This document shows positions 24,203 through 34,199 of a DNA stretch of 64,000 nucleotides, one piece after another. The translations under genes and the position numbers were made by a program. How positions within the stretch are numbered: position 1 is the first letter of the stretch; the number at the start of each line of letters is the position of its first letter. Source of the stretch: Agromyces sp. 3263 (GTDB lineage Bacteria > Actinomycetota > Actinomycetes > Actinomycetales > Microbacteriaceae); assembly GCF_031456545.1 (NCBI RefSeq), contig NZ_JAVDUV010000001.1:1736001-1800000 (forward strand). The letters run 5' to 3'. The notes under the pieces are model-generated. The model searched no databases. It saw nothing but the letters and a program-made list of their open reading frames with translations, and had not been told where the DNA came from.

Positions 24203-25632
24203 GAGCCCACCAGCGCGCCGGCGCGCGAGATCTGCACCTGTTCGTCGCGCGGCACGACCTTCACGCGCTCGCGCACGATCTCGGCATGCGCGGCATCGGT
24301 CGGCTCCCACGCCTCGCCGAGGCCGCGCTCGTGCGCGTCGAGCTCGAGCCATCCGGCCCAGGTCGTGAATCGGATGCCGCGGGCCTCGAGCAGCTCGAAC
24401 ACCTCGTCGCCGCCTGGCCCCGCCGACACGACCGGCTCGGGCAGCGCGCCCGCCGCGGCATCCGACAGCAGGTTCGTGATGGTCTCGAGGGCATCGCCCT
24501 TCGTGTGCCCGATGAGTCCCACGGGGCCGCGCTTGATCCAGCCGGTCGCGTAGACGCCGGGGATCGGCTCGCCCGCGGCATCCGTCACCCGGCCGCCGTC
24601 GTTGGGGATGACGGCCTTGCGCTCGTCGAACGGCACGCCCGGCAGCGGCGAGCTCGCGTAGCCGACCGCTCGGTACACCGCCTGCACGGGCACGTCGACG
24701 AACTCACCCGTGCCCTCGACCGAGCCGTCGCCCACCGGGCGGGTGCGCTCGAAGCGCACGCCCTCCACCCGGTCGGTGCCGAGCACCTCGACGGGCGCGT
24801 GCAGGAAGTGCAGGTGCAGCCGTCGCGACGCGGTGGGCACCCAGTCGGCGGGCTTGCGCCAGCCGTTCAGCGTGCGAGTCATGACCTTGACCTGGTTGTT
24901 CGACGCGAGCAGCTGGTCGGCGTGCGGGTCGCCGGCGGCGCGCTCGAAGTCGTCGTCGTACACGATCACGTCGACGTCGGGCACCTCGCCGAGCTCGCGC
25001 AGCTCGATCGGCGTGAACTTCACGTGCGTGGGGCCGCGGCGGCCGAAGACGTGCACGTCGGTGACGGGCGACGCCTCGAGGCCGGCGACGACGTTCGCGG
25101 GGACATCCGTCGACAGCAGGTCCTTCGGATGCTTCGCCAGCACGCGCGCGACATCGAGGGCGACGTTGCCGTTGCCGATCACGGCGATCTGCTCAGCGTC
25201 GAGGGGCCACTCGCGCGGCACGTCGGGGTGGCCATCGTACCAGGCGACCACGTCGGCGGCGCCGTACGAGCCGGGGAGGTCGATGCCCGGGATGTCGAGC
25301 GGAGCGTCCTTCAGGGCGCCGGTCGCGAAGACCACGGCGTCGTAGTGGTCGCGCAGCTCGTCGACCGTGACGTCGCGGCCGACCTCGACGTTGCCGATGA
25401 GCCGGATGGTGCCCGCGTCGAGCATCTCGTGCAGCGAGTTGACGATGCCCTTGATGCGCGGGTGGTCGGGCGCGACGCCGTAGCGGATCAGCCCGTAGGG
25501 CGCCGGGAGCGACTCGAACAGGTCGATCGCGACCTCGCCGCCCGCCTCGGTGACCTGGCGGTTCAGGATGTTGCCGGCGTAGATGCCGGCGGGGCCGGCG
25601 CCGACGATCGCGACGCGGAGGTGACGGGGCAT
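24199..25632 (-). CDS. fprA: Ferredoxin/adrenodoxin-type NADP+ reductase (FprA)
   Basis: This 477-residue flavoprotein contains the FAD-binding [17 protein letters not shown] near the N-terminus, the FprA/adrenodoxin reductase marker [17 protein letters not shown], the NADPH-binding [17 protein letters not shown] and the C-terminal [20 protein letters not shown]. It transfers electrons from NADPH to ferredoxin. ATG 25632 is chosen because the homology begins there and GAAAGG precedes it; a longer frame is proline-rich without similarity. It is 46 nt behind cobA and overlaps fdxA by 4 bp. The likely role is reducing FdxA for sulfite reduction. Confidence 0.94.
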   Translation of the reverse strand: MPRHLRVAIVGAGPAGIYAGNILNRQVTEAGGEVAIDLFESLPAPYGLIRYGVAPDHPRIKGIVNSLHEMLDAGTIRLIGNVEVGRDVTVDELRDHYDAVVFATGALKDAPLDIPGIDLPGSYGAADVVAWYDGHPDVPREWPLDAEQIAVIGNGNVALDVARVLAKHPKDLLSTDVPANVVAGLEASPVTDVHVFGRRGPTHVKFTPIELRELGEVPDVDVIVYDDDFERAAGDPHADQLLASNNQVKVMTRTLNGWRKPADWVPTASRRLHLHFLHAPVEVLGTDRVEGVRFERTRPVGDGSVEGTGEFVDVPVQAVYRAVGYASSPLPGVPFDERKAVIPNDGGRVTDAAGEPIPGVYATGWIKRGPVGLIGHTKGDALETITNLLSDAAAGALPEPVVSAGPGGDEVFELLEARGIRFTTWAGWLELDAHERGLGEAWEPTDAAHAEIVRERVKVVPRDEQVQISRAGALVGS

Positions 25633-25678
25633 GGCAGTAGGGCCTTTCGGTGGGGGACCGGGAGGTCGGTGTCGAGGG

Positions 25679-26455
25679 TCAGAGTGCGCGAACGCCGGCG
25701 TGGTCACCGATCGCCGCGGGGGCGTAGGGGCTCAACGTCACGACGTCGCCCACCACGACGACCGCGGGCGAGCGGATGCCGCGGCGCGCCGCCTGCAGTG
25801 CGATCGAGCCGAGCGTGCCGACCGTGACCCGCTGGCGCGGCCCGTAGCCGTCTTCGATGATCGCGACGGGGCAGTCGGCGCCGCGCTCGCCGCGGGCGAG
25901 CGTGATCGCGGAGTTCGCGAGCGTGCCGATGCCCATGAGGAGCACCACGGTGTGGTCGCGGCCGCCGCCGAGCGACTGGATCTGGTCGTGGCCGGTGACG
26001 ACGGTGAACGTCGTTGCGAGGCCGCGATGGGTGAGCGGGATGCCCGCGATCGCCGGCACCGAGATGGCGCTGGTGATGCCCGGCACGACGTCGACGTCGA
26101 CGCCGGCGTCGCGGCAGAACGCGACCTCCTCGCCGCCGCGGCCGAAGATGAACGGGTCGCCGCCCTTGAGCCGCACGACGCGCTTGCCGTCGCGTGCGAG
26201 GGTGACGAGCAGCGCGTTGATCGCGTCCTGCGGCACGGCGTGATGACCGGGCAGCTTGCCGACGTCGACGACCTCGGCGCGAAGCTCGACGCCCTCGGCG
26301 GCCAGGCCGTCGAGCACGCCGCGCGCCCCGAGCCGGTCGGCCACGATCACGTCGGCCGCCTCGAGCGCGCGGAGGCCGCGGAGGGTGAGGAGTCCCGCGT
26401 CGCCCGGTCCGGCCCCCACGAGCGTGACGTGGCCGGTGACGGTGTCCGCGGTCAT
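25679..26455 (-). CDS. cobA: Uroporphyrinogen-III C-methyltransferase
   Basis: The 258-residue SAM-dependent enzyme methylates uroporphyrinogen III at C2 and C7 to make precorrin-2, the precursor of siroheme. Signature motifs are [38 protein letters not shown] and [22 protein letters not shown]. It is the short SUMT alone, without the CysG oxidase/chelatase domain. ATG 26455 overlaps the stop codon of the ABC permease gene by 4 bp. Its place in the sulfur operon fits the siroheme need of SirA. The chelatase gene lies just upstream of sirA. Confidence 0.95.
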   Translation of the reverse strand: MTADTVTGHVTLVGAGPGDAGLLTLRGLRALEAADVIVADRLGARGVLDGLAAEGVELRAEVVDVGKLPGHHAVPQDAINALLVTLARDGKRVVRLKGGDPFIFGRGGEEVAFCRDAGVDVDVVPGITSAISVPAIAGIPLTHRGLATTFTVVTGHDQIQSLGGGRDHTVVLLMGIGTLANSAITLARGERGADCPVAIIEDGYGPRQRVTVGTLGSIALQAARRGIRSPAVVVVGDVVTLSPYAPAAIGDHAGVRAL

Positions 26456-27384
26456 CGTGTGCCTCCCTGGAGCAGGCCCCGGCGCCGCAGCATCCGTCGC
26501 TCGAGGGGGGCGAAGAAGACGAGCTCGATGAGGATGCCGATGAACAGGATCACGAGCACCGTCGCGAGCACGCCGCCGATGTCGGCGAGCTCGCGACTCT
26601 GCTGCAGCATCGAGCCGAGGCCGAAGCCGATCGTGCCGCCGACGGCGATGATCTCGGCCGCCATGAGCGACCGCCACGAGAACGCCCAGCCCTGCTTGAG
26701 GCCGGCGACGTAGCCGGGCAGCGCCGCCGGGAGTACCACGAGGGTGGCGAGCCGCGTGCGGTTGGCGCCGAGCACCGTGCCCACGCGGCGGAGCTGGGGC
26801 GGCACCTGCTCCACGCCCGCGATGAGGCCGTTGACGATGGAGGGCACCGCGCCCATGAGCACGACGAAGTACACCGTGGCATCCGTCAGCCCGAACCAGA
26901 GGATCGCGGCCGGCACCCACGCGACCGACGGCAGCACCTGCAGGCCCGAGATGATGGGGCCGATCGCGCGGCGCAGCGGCTTCACCTCGGCGAGGAGCAG
27001 CCCGAGGGGCGTGCCGACGATGACGGCGATGAGGAAGCCGACGACGCCGCGCTCGAGGCTCGTGATCACGGCGAGCTGCAGGCGACCCGACTCCCAGCCC
27101 GCGAGCATCGCGTTGAACACGTCGACGGGGCCGGGCACGATGTCGGGGCGCGGCTGGGCGATGACCACGTAGAGCTGCCAGGCGGCGATGAGGGCGACCA
27201 CGAAGAGGATGGGCGGCAGCACGCTCGTGGTGAAGCGGCGCCAGCCGCTCTGGGCGCGCTCGGGCGAGGTCTGCAGGCGGTCGAGGCCGGCCTCGAGGCT
27301 GCGCAGGTCGTCGTGGCGGTCGCGGGCATCGTGAGCGGATGCCTCGGGCGCGCGCTCGTCGAGGAGGGTGGCGTCATGCGGCAT
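26452..27384 (-). CDS. ABC transporter permease (SsuC/TauC/NrtB-type)
   Basis: This 310-residue protein has a charged N-terminus of about 50 residues and then about six hydrophobic helices. The permease EAA-like loop (LRRVGTVLGANRTRLATLVVLP, with GLKQGWAFSWRSLMAAEII) is typical of nitrate/sulfonate/taurine-type permeases. ATG 27384 lies inside the end of the ATPase gene (11-bp overlap) behind AAGGAGA. Its placement between cysN and cobA suggests uptake of a sulfur source, either sulfate or an organosulfonate. No desulfonating monooxygenase is present nearby. Confidence 0.9.
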   Translation of the reverse strand: MPHDATLLDERAPEASAHDARDRHDDLRSLEAGLDRLQTSPERAQSGWRRFTTSVLPPILFVVALIAAWQLYVVIAQPRPDIVPGPVDVFNAMLAGWESGRLQLAVITSLERGVVGFLIAVIVGTPLGLLLAEVKPLRRAIGPIISGLQVLPSVAWVPAAILWFGLTDATVYFVVLMGAVPSIVNGLIAGVEQVPPQLRRVGTVLGANRTRLATLVVLPAALPGYVAGLKQGWAFSWRSLMAAEIIAVGGTIGFGLGSMLQQSRELADIGGVLATVLVILFIGILIELVFFAPLERRMLRRRGLLQGGTR

Positions 27385-28117
27385 TTCGGCGGATCTCCTT
27401 CCGGAGCTGCTCGGTGATCTCGATCGAGAGTGCCGCGACCTCGGGCGACTCGATGCGCCGGCCGGCGGTCTCGGCGATGCGCCACTCGCCGGCGACGCGG
27501 CCGGGACGACTCGACAGGAGGACGACGCGCTGGCCGAGGCGGGCGGCCTCGCGCACGTTGTGCGTGACGAACACGATCGTGCGGCCGGTCCGGCGCCACA
27601 CACGCTCGAGCTCCTCGTGCAGCAGGTCGCGCGTGATGGCGTCGAGGGCGGCGAACGGCTCGTCCATGAGGAGCACGGGCCGGTCCTGCGCGAGCGCGCG
27701 GGCGAGGGCCACACGCTGGCGCATGCCGCCCGACAGCTCGTGCGGCCGCTTCTCCGCGGCATCCGCGAGGTTGACGACGTCGAGCAGCTCGAGTGCCTCG
27801 CCCCGGCGGGCGCTGCGCGGCACGCCACGGAGGCGCAGCGCGAGCTCGACGTTCTGCCGGGCGGTCAGCCACGGCATGAGCGCCGAATCCTGGAACATCA
27901 CCGCGGCGCCCTCGGCGGGCACGTCGATCGACCCGCTGGTCGGCGCGTCCAGCCCCGCGATGAGGTTGAGCAGCGTGGACTTGCCGCAGCCCGAGGCGCC
28001 GAGCAGACAGACGAACTCGCCCGACTCGATCGACAGGTTCACGTCGTCGAGCACCAGCGGGCCGGCGCCGAAGCGCTTGCCCAGCCGGTCGATGCGGATG
28101 GCCGTCTGCCCGCTCAT
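27374..28117 (-). CDS. ABC transporter ATP-binding protein (SsuB/TauB-type)
   Basis: The 247-residue ATPase has Walker A GASGCGKST, the Q-loop region VMFQDSALMPWLT, signature LSGGMRQR and Walker B VLLMDEPFAALD, followed by the switch H of VFVTHNVREAA. QDSALMPWLT is typical of the nitrate/sulfonate/taurine importer group. ATG 28117 is preceded by AGGAG, which overlaps the stop codon of the substrate-binding protein gene 9 nt upstream. It powers the permease encoded directly downstream. Confidence 0.93.
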   Translation of the reverse strand: MSGQTAIRIDRLGKRFGAGPLVLDDVNLSIESGEFVCLLGASGCGKSTLLNLIAGLDAPTSGSIDVPAEGAAVMFQDSALMPWLTARQNVELALRLRGVPRSARRGEALELLDVVNLADAAEKRPHELSGGMRQRVALARALAQDRPVLLMDEPFAALDAITRDLLHEELERVWRRTGRTIVFVTHNVREAARLGQRVVLLSSRPGRVAGEWRIAETAGRRIESPEVAALSIEITEQLRKEIRRNAA

Positions 28118-28126
28118 GGGTGGCTC

Positions 28127-29251
28127 CTACTCCTCGCCGAGGCCGCCGGCGGAGACCGGCTCGGCGTCGTCGGCTTCGAGCAGCTCGTTGAGGAGGCGCA
28201 GGTCGAACAGCCCGTCGATCGAGCCGTCCTTCTGCGTTCCCGCCTCGAGGCCGTTCTCGACGAGCGTCTCGAAGGTCTCTGCGTGCGGGTCGACCCCGAA
28301 CGTCACGTGCTCGAGCGCCCGGGTGATGACCGCCTCGTCGAGCGTCTTGCCGGTGTCGGCCTCGAGCGCGGCGTTGATCACCGCGGGCGCCTCGTCGGCG
28401 TGCTCGTCGAGCCAGGCGACGGATGCCACGTGGCCCTCGAGCAGCGCCTTCACGGTCTCGGGGTGCTCCTCGAGGAAGTCCGCGCGCACGAGCAGCACGG
28501 TCGTGGGGAACGCGCCGTCGTCCCAGAGGTCGGCCTCGTCGACGAGCACGTGCGCGCCACGGCCGCCGTCGGCGAGCAGGCGGGACACCCACGGCTCGGG
28601 CAGCCAGGCGCCGTCGAGGCCGCCCTGCTGGAAGAGGGTCAGGGTCTGCGCGTTCTCGGTGGGCGTGATGTGCACGTCGCCGCCGCCGGTGGTGTCGGTG
28701 GTGTAGCCCTCGTCGGCGAGCCACGAGCGCAGTGCCACGTCCTGCGTGTTGCCGAGCTGCGGCGACGCGAGGGTGGTGCCCTCGAGGTCCTTCGCCGAGT
28801 CGATGCCCTCGCGCACGACGAGCGCCGCTCCGCCGGTGGCCGCGCCGGCGACGATGTGCGCCGACTCCCCGCCCGATTGGATGAACGTGTTGATCGACGG
28901 GTTCGGGCCGATGTAGGTCGCGTCGATGGCGCCCGCCGAGAGGGCCTCGATGGCGGCGGGGCCGGCGTTGAACACCTGCGTCGTCAGCTTCGTCTCGCCG
29001 AGCGCGTCGGCGAACAGGCCCTCCTGCAGGCCCACGAGCGCGGGTGCGTGGGTGACGTTCGCGAAGTAGCCGAGGCGCAGCTCCTCGGCGGGTTCGGTGG
29101 TGGCGGATGCCGCGGCGGTCTGCCCGGCGGCACCGGCCGACTGCGGAGCGCAGCCGCTGAGCGCGAGCACCGCCGTGGTGACGATGGCGGCCGCGAGCAT
29201 CATGCCCGCGACCAGGCCGAGGCGGGAACGGACGCGTGAGGTTGCGGTCAT
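28127..29251 (-). CDS. ABC transporter substrate-binding lipoprotein (SsuA/TauA/NrtA-type)
   Basis: The 374-residue protein has a long N-region, a hydrophobic core and lipobox LSGC (about residues 31-34). After a Ser/Ala-rich linker follows LRLGYFANVTHAPALVGLQE, the N-terminal strand-helix of the NMT1/SsuA-like family, then ATYIGPNPSINTFIQSGG and DGAWLPEPWVSRLL. It binds its ligand outside the membrane and delivers it to the permease. Substrate is unknown: sulfate, sulfonate or taurine are all possible. The start overlaps the cysN stop codon by 4 bp (ATGA), so it is firmly part of the sulfate operon. Confidence 0.92.
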   Translation of the reverse strand: MTATSRVRSRLGLVAGMMLAAAIVTTAVLALSGCAPQSAGAAGQTAAASATTEPAEELRLGYFANVTHAPALVGLQEGLFADALGETKLTTQVFNAGPAAIEALSAGAIDATYIGPNPSINTFIQSGGESAHIVAGAATGGAALVVREGIDSAKDLEGTTLASPQLGNTQDVALRSWLADEGYTTDTTGGGDVHITPTENAQTLTLFQQGGLDGAWLPEPWVSRLLADGGRGAHVLVDEADLWDDGAFPTTVLLVRADFLEEHPETVKALLEGHVASVAWLDEHADEAPAVINAALEADTGKTLDEAVITRALEHVTFGVDPHAETFETLVENGLEAGTQKDGSIDGLFDLRLLNELLEADDAEPVSAGGLGEE

Positions 29252-30669
29252 GCTGCTACTCCTTCGGTGTCGGTGGTCGTGCGGGTGGTGCTGGTGCTGC
29301 CGGCGTCGCCGGTGGCGGGCGTCACCGGAGCGGTGACGATTCCGGCAGCGAGCGTGGCGCCCGACTGCGGGTCGATGACGAGGAACGCGCCGGCGCGACG
29401 GTGCGCGGCGTACTCCTCGACGGGCAGTTCGGCCGCGAGGCGCACGCGCACCTGGCCGATGTCGTTGACGGTGAGGCCGTCGGCCGGCTCGAGGGCGAGC
29501 GAGTCGAGGTCGCGACGGCCCACGACCTCGGGCACGAGGGCCTGCACCGTGGTGGTGCCCGACTTCACGAGCACGCGGGCACCGGGGCGGAGCGGCTGGG
29601 CGCCGAGCCAGAACAGGGCGGCGTCGAGCTCGCGACGCGGCTCGGGCAGTGCGCCGGCCGCGACCACGACGGCTCCGCGGGCGGCGTCGAGCTGGTCGGC
29701 GAGCCGCAGCGACACCGACTGCGGGGCGGATGCCGCGTCGAGCTCGCGCCGCCCCGCGTCGATGCCCGTCACGGTCGTGCTCGCGCCGCCCGGGAACACC
29801 TGCACGCGGTCGCCGACACGCACGGTGCCCGAGGCGATGCGTCCGGCGAAGGCGCGGTAGTCGCGGAAGCGCTCGGGGTCGGCCACGTCGGGTGCCAGGG
29901 CGCCCTGCGGCCGGATGACGAGCTGCACCGGCATCCGCAGTGCCTCGAGCTCGGTCTCGAGCTCGTCGACCGACGGCAGGGTCTCGAGGAGCTCGAGCAG
30001 GCTCGGGCCGTCGTACCACGGCGTGTTCTCCGAGCGGTCGACGACGTTGTCGCCGGCCAGGGCCGACACGGGGATGACGTGCGCCTCGGGCAGGCCGAGC
30101 TCGCGCGTGAGGGTCGTCACCTCGTCGGCGACCGATACGAACGCCGCCTCCGAGTAGCCGAGCAGGTCGATCTTGTTCACCGCGACGATGACGTGCGGCA
30201 CCCGCAGCAGCTGCACCACGGCGAGGTGGCGGCGGGTCTGCTCGAGCACGCCGTTGCGGGCGTCGACGAGCACGACGACCGCGTCGGCCGTGGTCGCACC
30301 GGTGACCATGTTGCGGGTGTACTGCACGTGGCCGGGGCAGTCGGCGAGGATGAACGACCGGCGTCCGGTCGAGAAGTAGCGGTAGGCCACGTCGATCGTG
30401 ATGCCCTGCTCGCGCTCGGCGCGCAGGCCGTCGGTGAGGAGGGCGAAGTCGATCGCGCCGGGCTCGCCGCCGAAGCCGCGTTCGGCCGACGTGCGGGCCA
30501 CCGACTCGAGCTGGTCGGCGAGGATCGCCTTCGAGTCGTGCAGCAGGCGGCCGACGAGGGTCGACTTGCCATCGTCGACCGAACCCGCGGTCGCGAAGCG
30601 GAAGAGTGCGTCGCTCACGCGGGCATCGCTTCGTGCGTCGCCCAGGGCGTCGGTCAGTGCGTCGCTCAT
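29248..30669 (-). CDS. cysN: Sulfate adenylyltransferase subunit 1 (GTPase)
   Basis: The 473-residue GTPase has G1 GSVDDGKST, G3 DCPGH and G4 NKID, followed by EF-Tu-like beta-barrel domains. It lacks a C-terminal APS kinase domain. With CysD it makes adenylyl sulfate (APS) from sulfate and ATP, driven by GTP hydrolysis. ATG 30669 overlaps the last base of the cysD stop codon (TGATG). The missing kinase agrees with direct reduction of APS by the neighbouring CysH. The downstream transporter gene overlaps its stop codon. Confidence 0.96.
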   Translation of the reverse strand: MSDALTDALGDARSDARVSDALFRFATAGSVDDGKSTLVGRLLHDSKAILADQLESVARTSAERGFGGEPGAIDFALLTDGLRAEREQGITIDVAYRYFSTGRRSFILADCPGHVQYTRNMVTGATTADAVVVLVDARNGVLEQTRRHLAVVQLLRVPHVIVAVNKIDLLGYSEAAFVSVADEVTTLTRELGLPEAHVIPVSALAGDNVVDRSENTPWYDGPSLLELLETLPSVDELETELEALRMPVQLVIRPQGALAPDVADPERFRDYRAFAGRIASGTVRVGDRVQVFPGGASTTVTGIDAGRRELDAASAPQSVSLRLADQLDAARGAVVVAAGALPEPRRELDAALFWLGAQPLRPGARVLVKSGTTTVQALVPEVVGRRDLDSLALEPADGLTVNDIGQVRVRLAAELPVEEYAAHRRAGAFLVIDPQSGATLAAGIVTAPVTPATGDAGSTSTTRTTTDTEGVAA

Positions 30670-31592
30670 CAGAAGTACCCGTCCTTCTTGCGGTCCTCCA
30701 TGGCGGCCTCCGAGATGCGGTCGTCGGCGCGGGTCGCGCCGCGCTCCGTGAGGGTCGACGTGGCGACCTCGGCGACGACGTCGGCGACGGATGCCGCAGC
30801 CGACTCGACCGCGCCGGTGCAGCTCATGTCGCCGACCGTGCGGTATCGAACCGTGCGACGCTCGACGACCTCGTCGGCCCGCGCCGGCGAGACATCCGAC
30901 ACCGCACGCCACATGCCGTCGCGGCGGTACACCTCGCGCTCGTGCGCGTAGTACAGCGGCGGCAGCTCGATGCCCTCGCGCTCGATGTAGCGCCACACGT
31001 CGAGCTCGGTCCAGTTCGAGATCGGGAAGGCGCGCACGTGCTGGCCGACGGTGTGCCGGCCGTTGTAGAGGTCCCAGAGCTCGGGGCGCTGGTTGCGCGG
31101 GTCCCACTGGCCGAACTCGTCGCGCAGGCTCAGGATGCGCTCCTTCGCCCGGGCCTTGTCCTCGTCGCGGCGGGCGCCGCCGAAGACGGCGTCGTGGCGG
31201 CCGGCGGCGATGGCGTCGAGCAGCGGCTGGGTCTGCAGCGGGTTGCGGGTGCCGTCGGCGCGCTCCGTCAAGCGGCCGTCGTCGAGGTAGTCCTGCACGG
31301 CGGCGACCTCGAGACGCAGGGCGAGGCGCTCGACCGTGCGGTCGCGGAAGTCGATGACCTCGGGGAAGTTGTGGCCGGTGTCGACGTGCAGCACGGGGAA
31401 CGGCACCTTGGCCGGCCAGAACGCCTTGGCGGCGAGGTGCAGCACGACCACCGAGTCCTTGCCGCCCGAGAAGAGCAGCACGGGCCGCTCGAACTCGGCG
31501 ACGACCTCGCGGATGATGTGGATCGACTCGGCCTCGAGGGTGTCCAGCGCGTCGAGGCGCGTGCCCCGCGCCAGGGTGTCGGTGACGCTCAT
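30669..31592 (-). CDS. cysD: Sulfate adenylyltransferase subunit 2
   Basis: The 307-residue protein has the PP-loop LFSGGKDSVVVLHLA, the segment FPVLHVDTGHNFPEVIDFRD and the C-terminal DRISEAAMEDRKKDGYF typical of CysD. It is the catalytic subunit that adenylylates sulfate together with CysN. The start overlaps the cysH stop codon by 4 bp and its own stop overlaps the cysN start, so the cys genes are translated as a coupled chain. Confidence 0.97.
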   Translation of the reverse strand: MSVTDTLARGTRLDALDTLEAESIHIIREVVAEFERPVLLFSGGKDSVVVLHLAAKAFWPAKVPFPVLHVDTGHNFPEVIDFRDRTVERLALRLEVAAVQDYLDDGRLTERADGTRNPLQTQPLLDAIAAGRHDAVFGGARRDEDKARAKERILSLRDEFGQWDPRNQRPELWDLYNGRHTVGQHVRAFPISNWTELDVWRYIEREGIELPPLYYAHEREVYRRDGMWRAVSDVSPARADEVVERRTVRYRTVGDMSCTGAVESAAASVADVVAEVATSTLTERGATRADDRISEAAMEDRKKDGYF

Positions 31593-32332
31593 AGGTGCAG
31601 CCCGCATTCCGTCTTGGCGAGGCCGGCCCAGCGGCCCGACCTCGGGTCCTCGCCCGCGGCGACGGGCTTGGTGCACGGCTCGCAGCCGATCGAGGGGTAG
31701 CCGTGCGACATCAGGAGGTTCACGGGCACCTGGTGTTCGCCCGCGTGGTCGAGGAGCTCGTCGAAGGTCCACGCCGCGAGCGGGTTCACCTTCACGAGGC
31801 CGTTGCGCTCGTCCCACTGCACGAGGGGTGTGTTCGTGCGGGTCGGCGCCTCCTCGCGGCGCACGCCCGTGAACCACACCTCGTAGCCCGACAGCGCCTG
31901 CTGCAGCGGCGCCACCTTGCGGCGGGCGCAGCACAGGCCGGGGTCGCGGGAGAACAGCTCGGCGCCGAACTCGGCGTCCTGCTGGGCCACGGTCTGCTCG
32001 GGCAGCACGTCGACCACGCGCACGTCGAGGGCGCGGGCGACCTCGTCGCGCGTCACGTAGGTCTCGGTGAAGTGGTACCCCGTGTCGAGGAACAGCACGT
32101 CGACGCCCGGCAGGTCGGCGGCGACCACGTGCGGCAGCACGGCGTCGGCCATCGAGCAGGCGACGGCCGCGGCATCCGACCCGAAGTTGCGGGCGACCCA
32201 CGCGACGACCTCGGCGGCGGATGCCTCGTGGTCGGTGAGGCTGCCGAGCTCGGCGTTGCCCGCCTCGGCGAGGGCGCGCAGCTCGTCGTGCGACCGGAGG
32301 GTCGCCGCGCGGGGTGCGAGGGACACGCTCAC
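31589..32332 (-). CDS. cysH: Assimilatory adenylyl-sulfate (APS) reductase
   Basis: The 247-residue enzyme reduces APS to sulfite with thioredoxin or a similar donor. It has the two cysteine pairs CCARRK and GCEPCT that bind a [4Fe-4S] cluster, which marks the APS-type rather than the PAPS-type enzyme, and the catalytic cysteine in the C-terminal ECGLHL. GTG 32332 overlaps the sirA stop codon (GTGA). APS use agrees with the absence of an APS kinase domain in CysN. Confidence 0.96.
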   Translation of the reverse strand: MSVSLAPRAATLRSHDELRALAEAGNAELGSLTDHEASAAEVVAWVARNFGSDAAAVACSMADAVLPHVVAADLPGVDVLFLDTGYHFTETYVTRDEVARALDVRVVDVLPEQTVAQQDAEFGAELFSRDPGLCCARRKVAPLQQALSGYEVWFTGVRREEAPTRTNTPLVQWDERNGLVKVNPLAAWTFDELLDHAGEHQVPVNLLMSHGYPSIGCEPCTKPVAAGEDPRSGRWAGLAKTECGLHL

Positions 32333-34131
32333 TGCAGGGCCTCCTCGTCGGCTCGGTGCGCCCATTCGGCGAACGTCTCGTCGGAGGCGGCCTCGCGCTC
32401 GGCGAGGAAGCGGCGCACGACGCGCTCCACGTAGTCGGTGAGGCCGTCGGCGGTGACCTTGAGGCCGCGCACGGTGCGACCGGTGCCGGCCTCCTCGCGG
32501 GTGGCGGAGGCGAGGCCGCCGCCGAGGTGCACCTGGAAGCCGGGCGTCTGTCCGCCGTCGCCGTCGGGGAGGAGCTGGCCCTTCAGCCCGATGTCGGCGG
32601 TCTGGATGCGGGCGCAGGAGTTGGGGCATCCGTTCACGTGCAGGCTGATCGGGTGCGGGAGGTCGATGCCGGCGAGCCGCTCCTCGAGCGCGATGACCGC
32701 GTTCGTCGCCGTCTGCTTCGTCTCGACGATGGCGAGCTTGCAGAACTCGATGCCCGTGCACGCGATCGTGCCGCGGCGGATGAGGCTCGGCCGAGCTTGC
32801 AGCCCGATGGCATCGAGTTCGGCGATGACCTGCTCGACCTCGGACTCCTCGATGTCGAGGAGCACGAGCTTCTGGTGCGGCGTGGTGCGCAGGCGGGTGG
32901 ACCCGTGCCGCTCGAGCACGTCGGCGATCGACGTGAGGATCGAGCCGGAGACACGCCCGACGAAGGGGGTGACGCCGATGTAGAAGCGGCCGTCCTTCTG
33001 GCGGTGCACGCCCACGTGGTCGCCCTGCGTGAGCGGCTTCGGCGCGGGCGGGCCGTCGGGGAGGGGCGCCCCGAGGTACTCGGTCTCGAGCACCTCGCGG
33101 AACTTCTCGGCCCCCCAGTCGGCCACGAGGTACTTCAGGCGCGCCTTGTTGCGCAGGCGCCGGTACCCGTAGTCGCGGAAGATCGACGTGACGCCGAGCC
33201 ACACGTCGGGCACCTGCTCGGGCGCCACCCAGGCGCCGAGGCGCACGGCGAGGTGCGCCGCCGTCGAAAGGCCGCCGCCGACCCACAGGTCGTAGCCGAT
33301 GCCGAGCTCGGGGTGGTCGACCGCGACGAACGCGACGTCGTTGATCTCGTGCACGACGTCCTGGCTGGGGTGCCCGGTGATCGCCGTCTTGAACTTGCGC
33401 GGCAGGTTCGCGAGCTCGGGGTCGCCGATGTACCGCGCGGTGATCTCGTCGATCGAGGGCGTGGGGTCGATGAGCTCGTCGGCGGCGATGCCCGCGACCG
33501 GCGAGCCGAGCACGACGCGCGGCACGTCGCCGCACGCCTCGGTGGTGCCGAGCCCGACGGCTTCGAGGCGGCGCCAGATCTCGGGCACGTCCTCGACGCG
33601 CACCCAGTGCAGCTGCACGTTCTGCCGGTCGGTGAGGTCGGCGGTGTCACGACCGAACTCGGTCGAGATGCCGCCGATCACGCGCAGCTGCTCGGTCGTG
33701 AGCTGCCCGCCGTCGATGCGGACGCGGAGCATGAAGTACTCGTCCTCGAGCTCGTGCGGCTCCAGCGTGGCGGTCTTGCCGCCGTCGATGCCCGGCTTGC
33801 GCTGCGTGTAGAGGCCCCACCAGCGGAATCGGCCGTGCAGGTCGGTCGGGTCGATGCTCGCGAAGCCGCCGGCGGCGTAGGTCGACTCGATGCGCTCGCG
33901 CACGGCCAGGCCGCCGTCCTCCTGCTTCCACACCTCGTTGGCGTTGAGCGGGGCCGTGCCGTCGACCTTCCACTGTCCGTGCGGGCGCGAGGCGGGACGC
34001 GGCGGGCGGGCGGGGCCGTCGCCGCGGGCGGGGCGGTCTGCGCGGGCGGAGCGCTCTCCCCGCTCGGCGGGGGCGGGGCGCTCGCCAACGTCCGAGCGGG
34101 CGGGCGCGGCATCCGTCGTCGGTGTGGTCAT
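32329..34131 (-). CDS. sirA: Ferredoxin-dependent sulfite reductase
   Basis: The 600-residue siroheme enzyme reduces sulfite to sulfide. It contains two NirA-like half repeats. The [4Fe-4S]-siroheme ligands are in CTGIEFC (C-x5-C) and NGCPNSC (C-x3-C), and the substrate-site basic residues lie in the GRFYIG and DRQNVQLHW stretches. The first 50 residues are a Pro/Arg/Ala-rich, probably disordered extension. ATG 34131 is preceded by GGAGAGGAGA. It is the first gene of the leftward sulfur operon. Sulfite rather than nitrite reductase is inferred from its cysH-cysD-cysN neighbours. Confidence 0.94.
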   Translation of the reverse strand: MTTPTTDAAPARSDVGERPAPAERGERSARADRPARGDGPARPPRPASRPHGQWKVDGTAPLNANEVWKQEDGGLAVRERIESTYAAGGFASIDPTDLHGRFRWWGLYTQRKPGIDGGKTATLEPHELEDEYFMLRVRIDGGQLTTEQLRVIGGISTEFGRDTADLTDRQNVQLHWVRVEDVPEIWRRLEAVGLGTTEACGDVPRVVLGSPVAGIAADELIDPTPSIDEITARYIGDPELANLPRKFKTAITGHPSQDVVHEINDVAFVAVDHPELGIGYDLWVGGGLSTAAHLAVRLGAWVAPEQVPDVWLGVTSIFRDYGYRRLRNKARLKYLVADWGAEKFREVLETEYLGAPLPDGPPAPKPLTQGDHVGVHRQKDGRFYIGVTPFVGRVSGSILTSIADVLERHGSTRLRTTPHQKLVLLDIEESEVEQVIAELDAIGLQARPSLIRRGTIACTGIEFCKLAIVETKQTATNAVIALEERLAGIDLPHPISLHVNGCPNSCARIQTADIGLKGQLLPDGDGGQTPGFQVHLGGGLASATREEAGTGRTVRGLKVTADGLTDYVERVVRRFLAEREAASDETFAEWAHRADEEALQ

Positions 34132-34199
34132 CGGCGTCTCCTCTCCTCGTCCGGCGCAGCACACCTGGCGCAGTGCGCGGCAGGTGGGGTGTCCGGTCG

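Noticed and set aside
27066..28724. Overlapping long frame across the ABC ATPase and binding protein genes
   Set aside because: It is an Arg/Ala-rich shadow in another frame; the real genes show Walker motifs and a lipobox with short gaps and ribosome sites.
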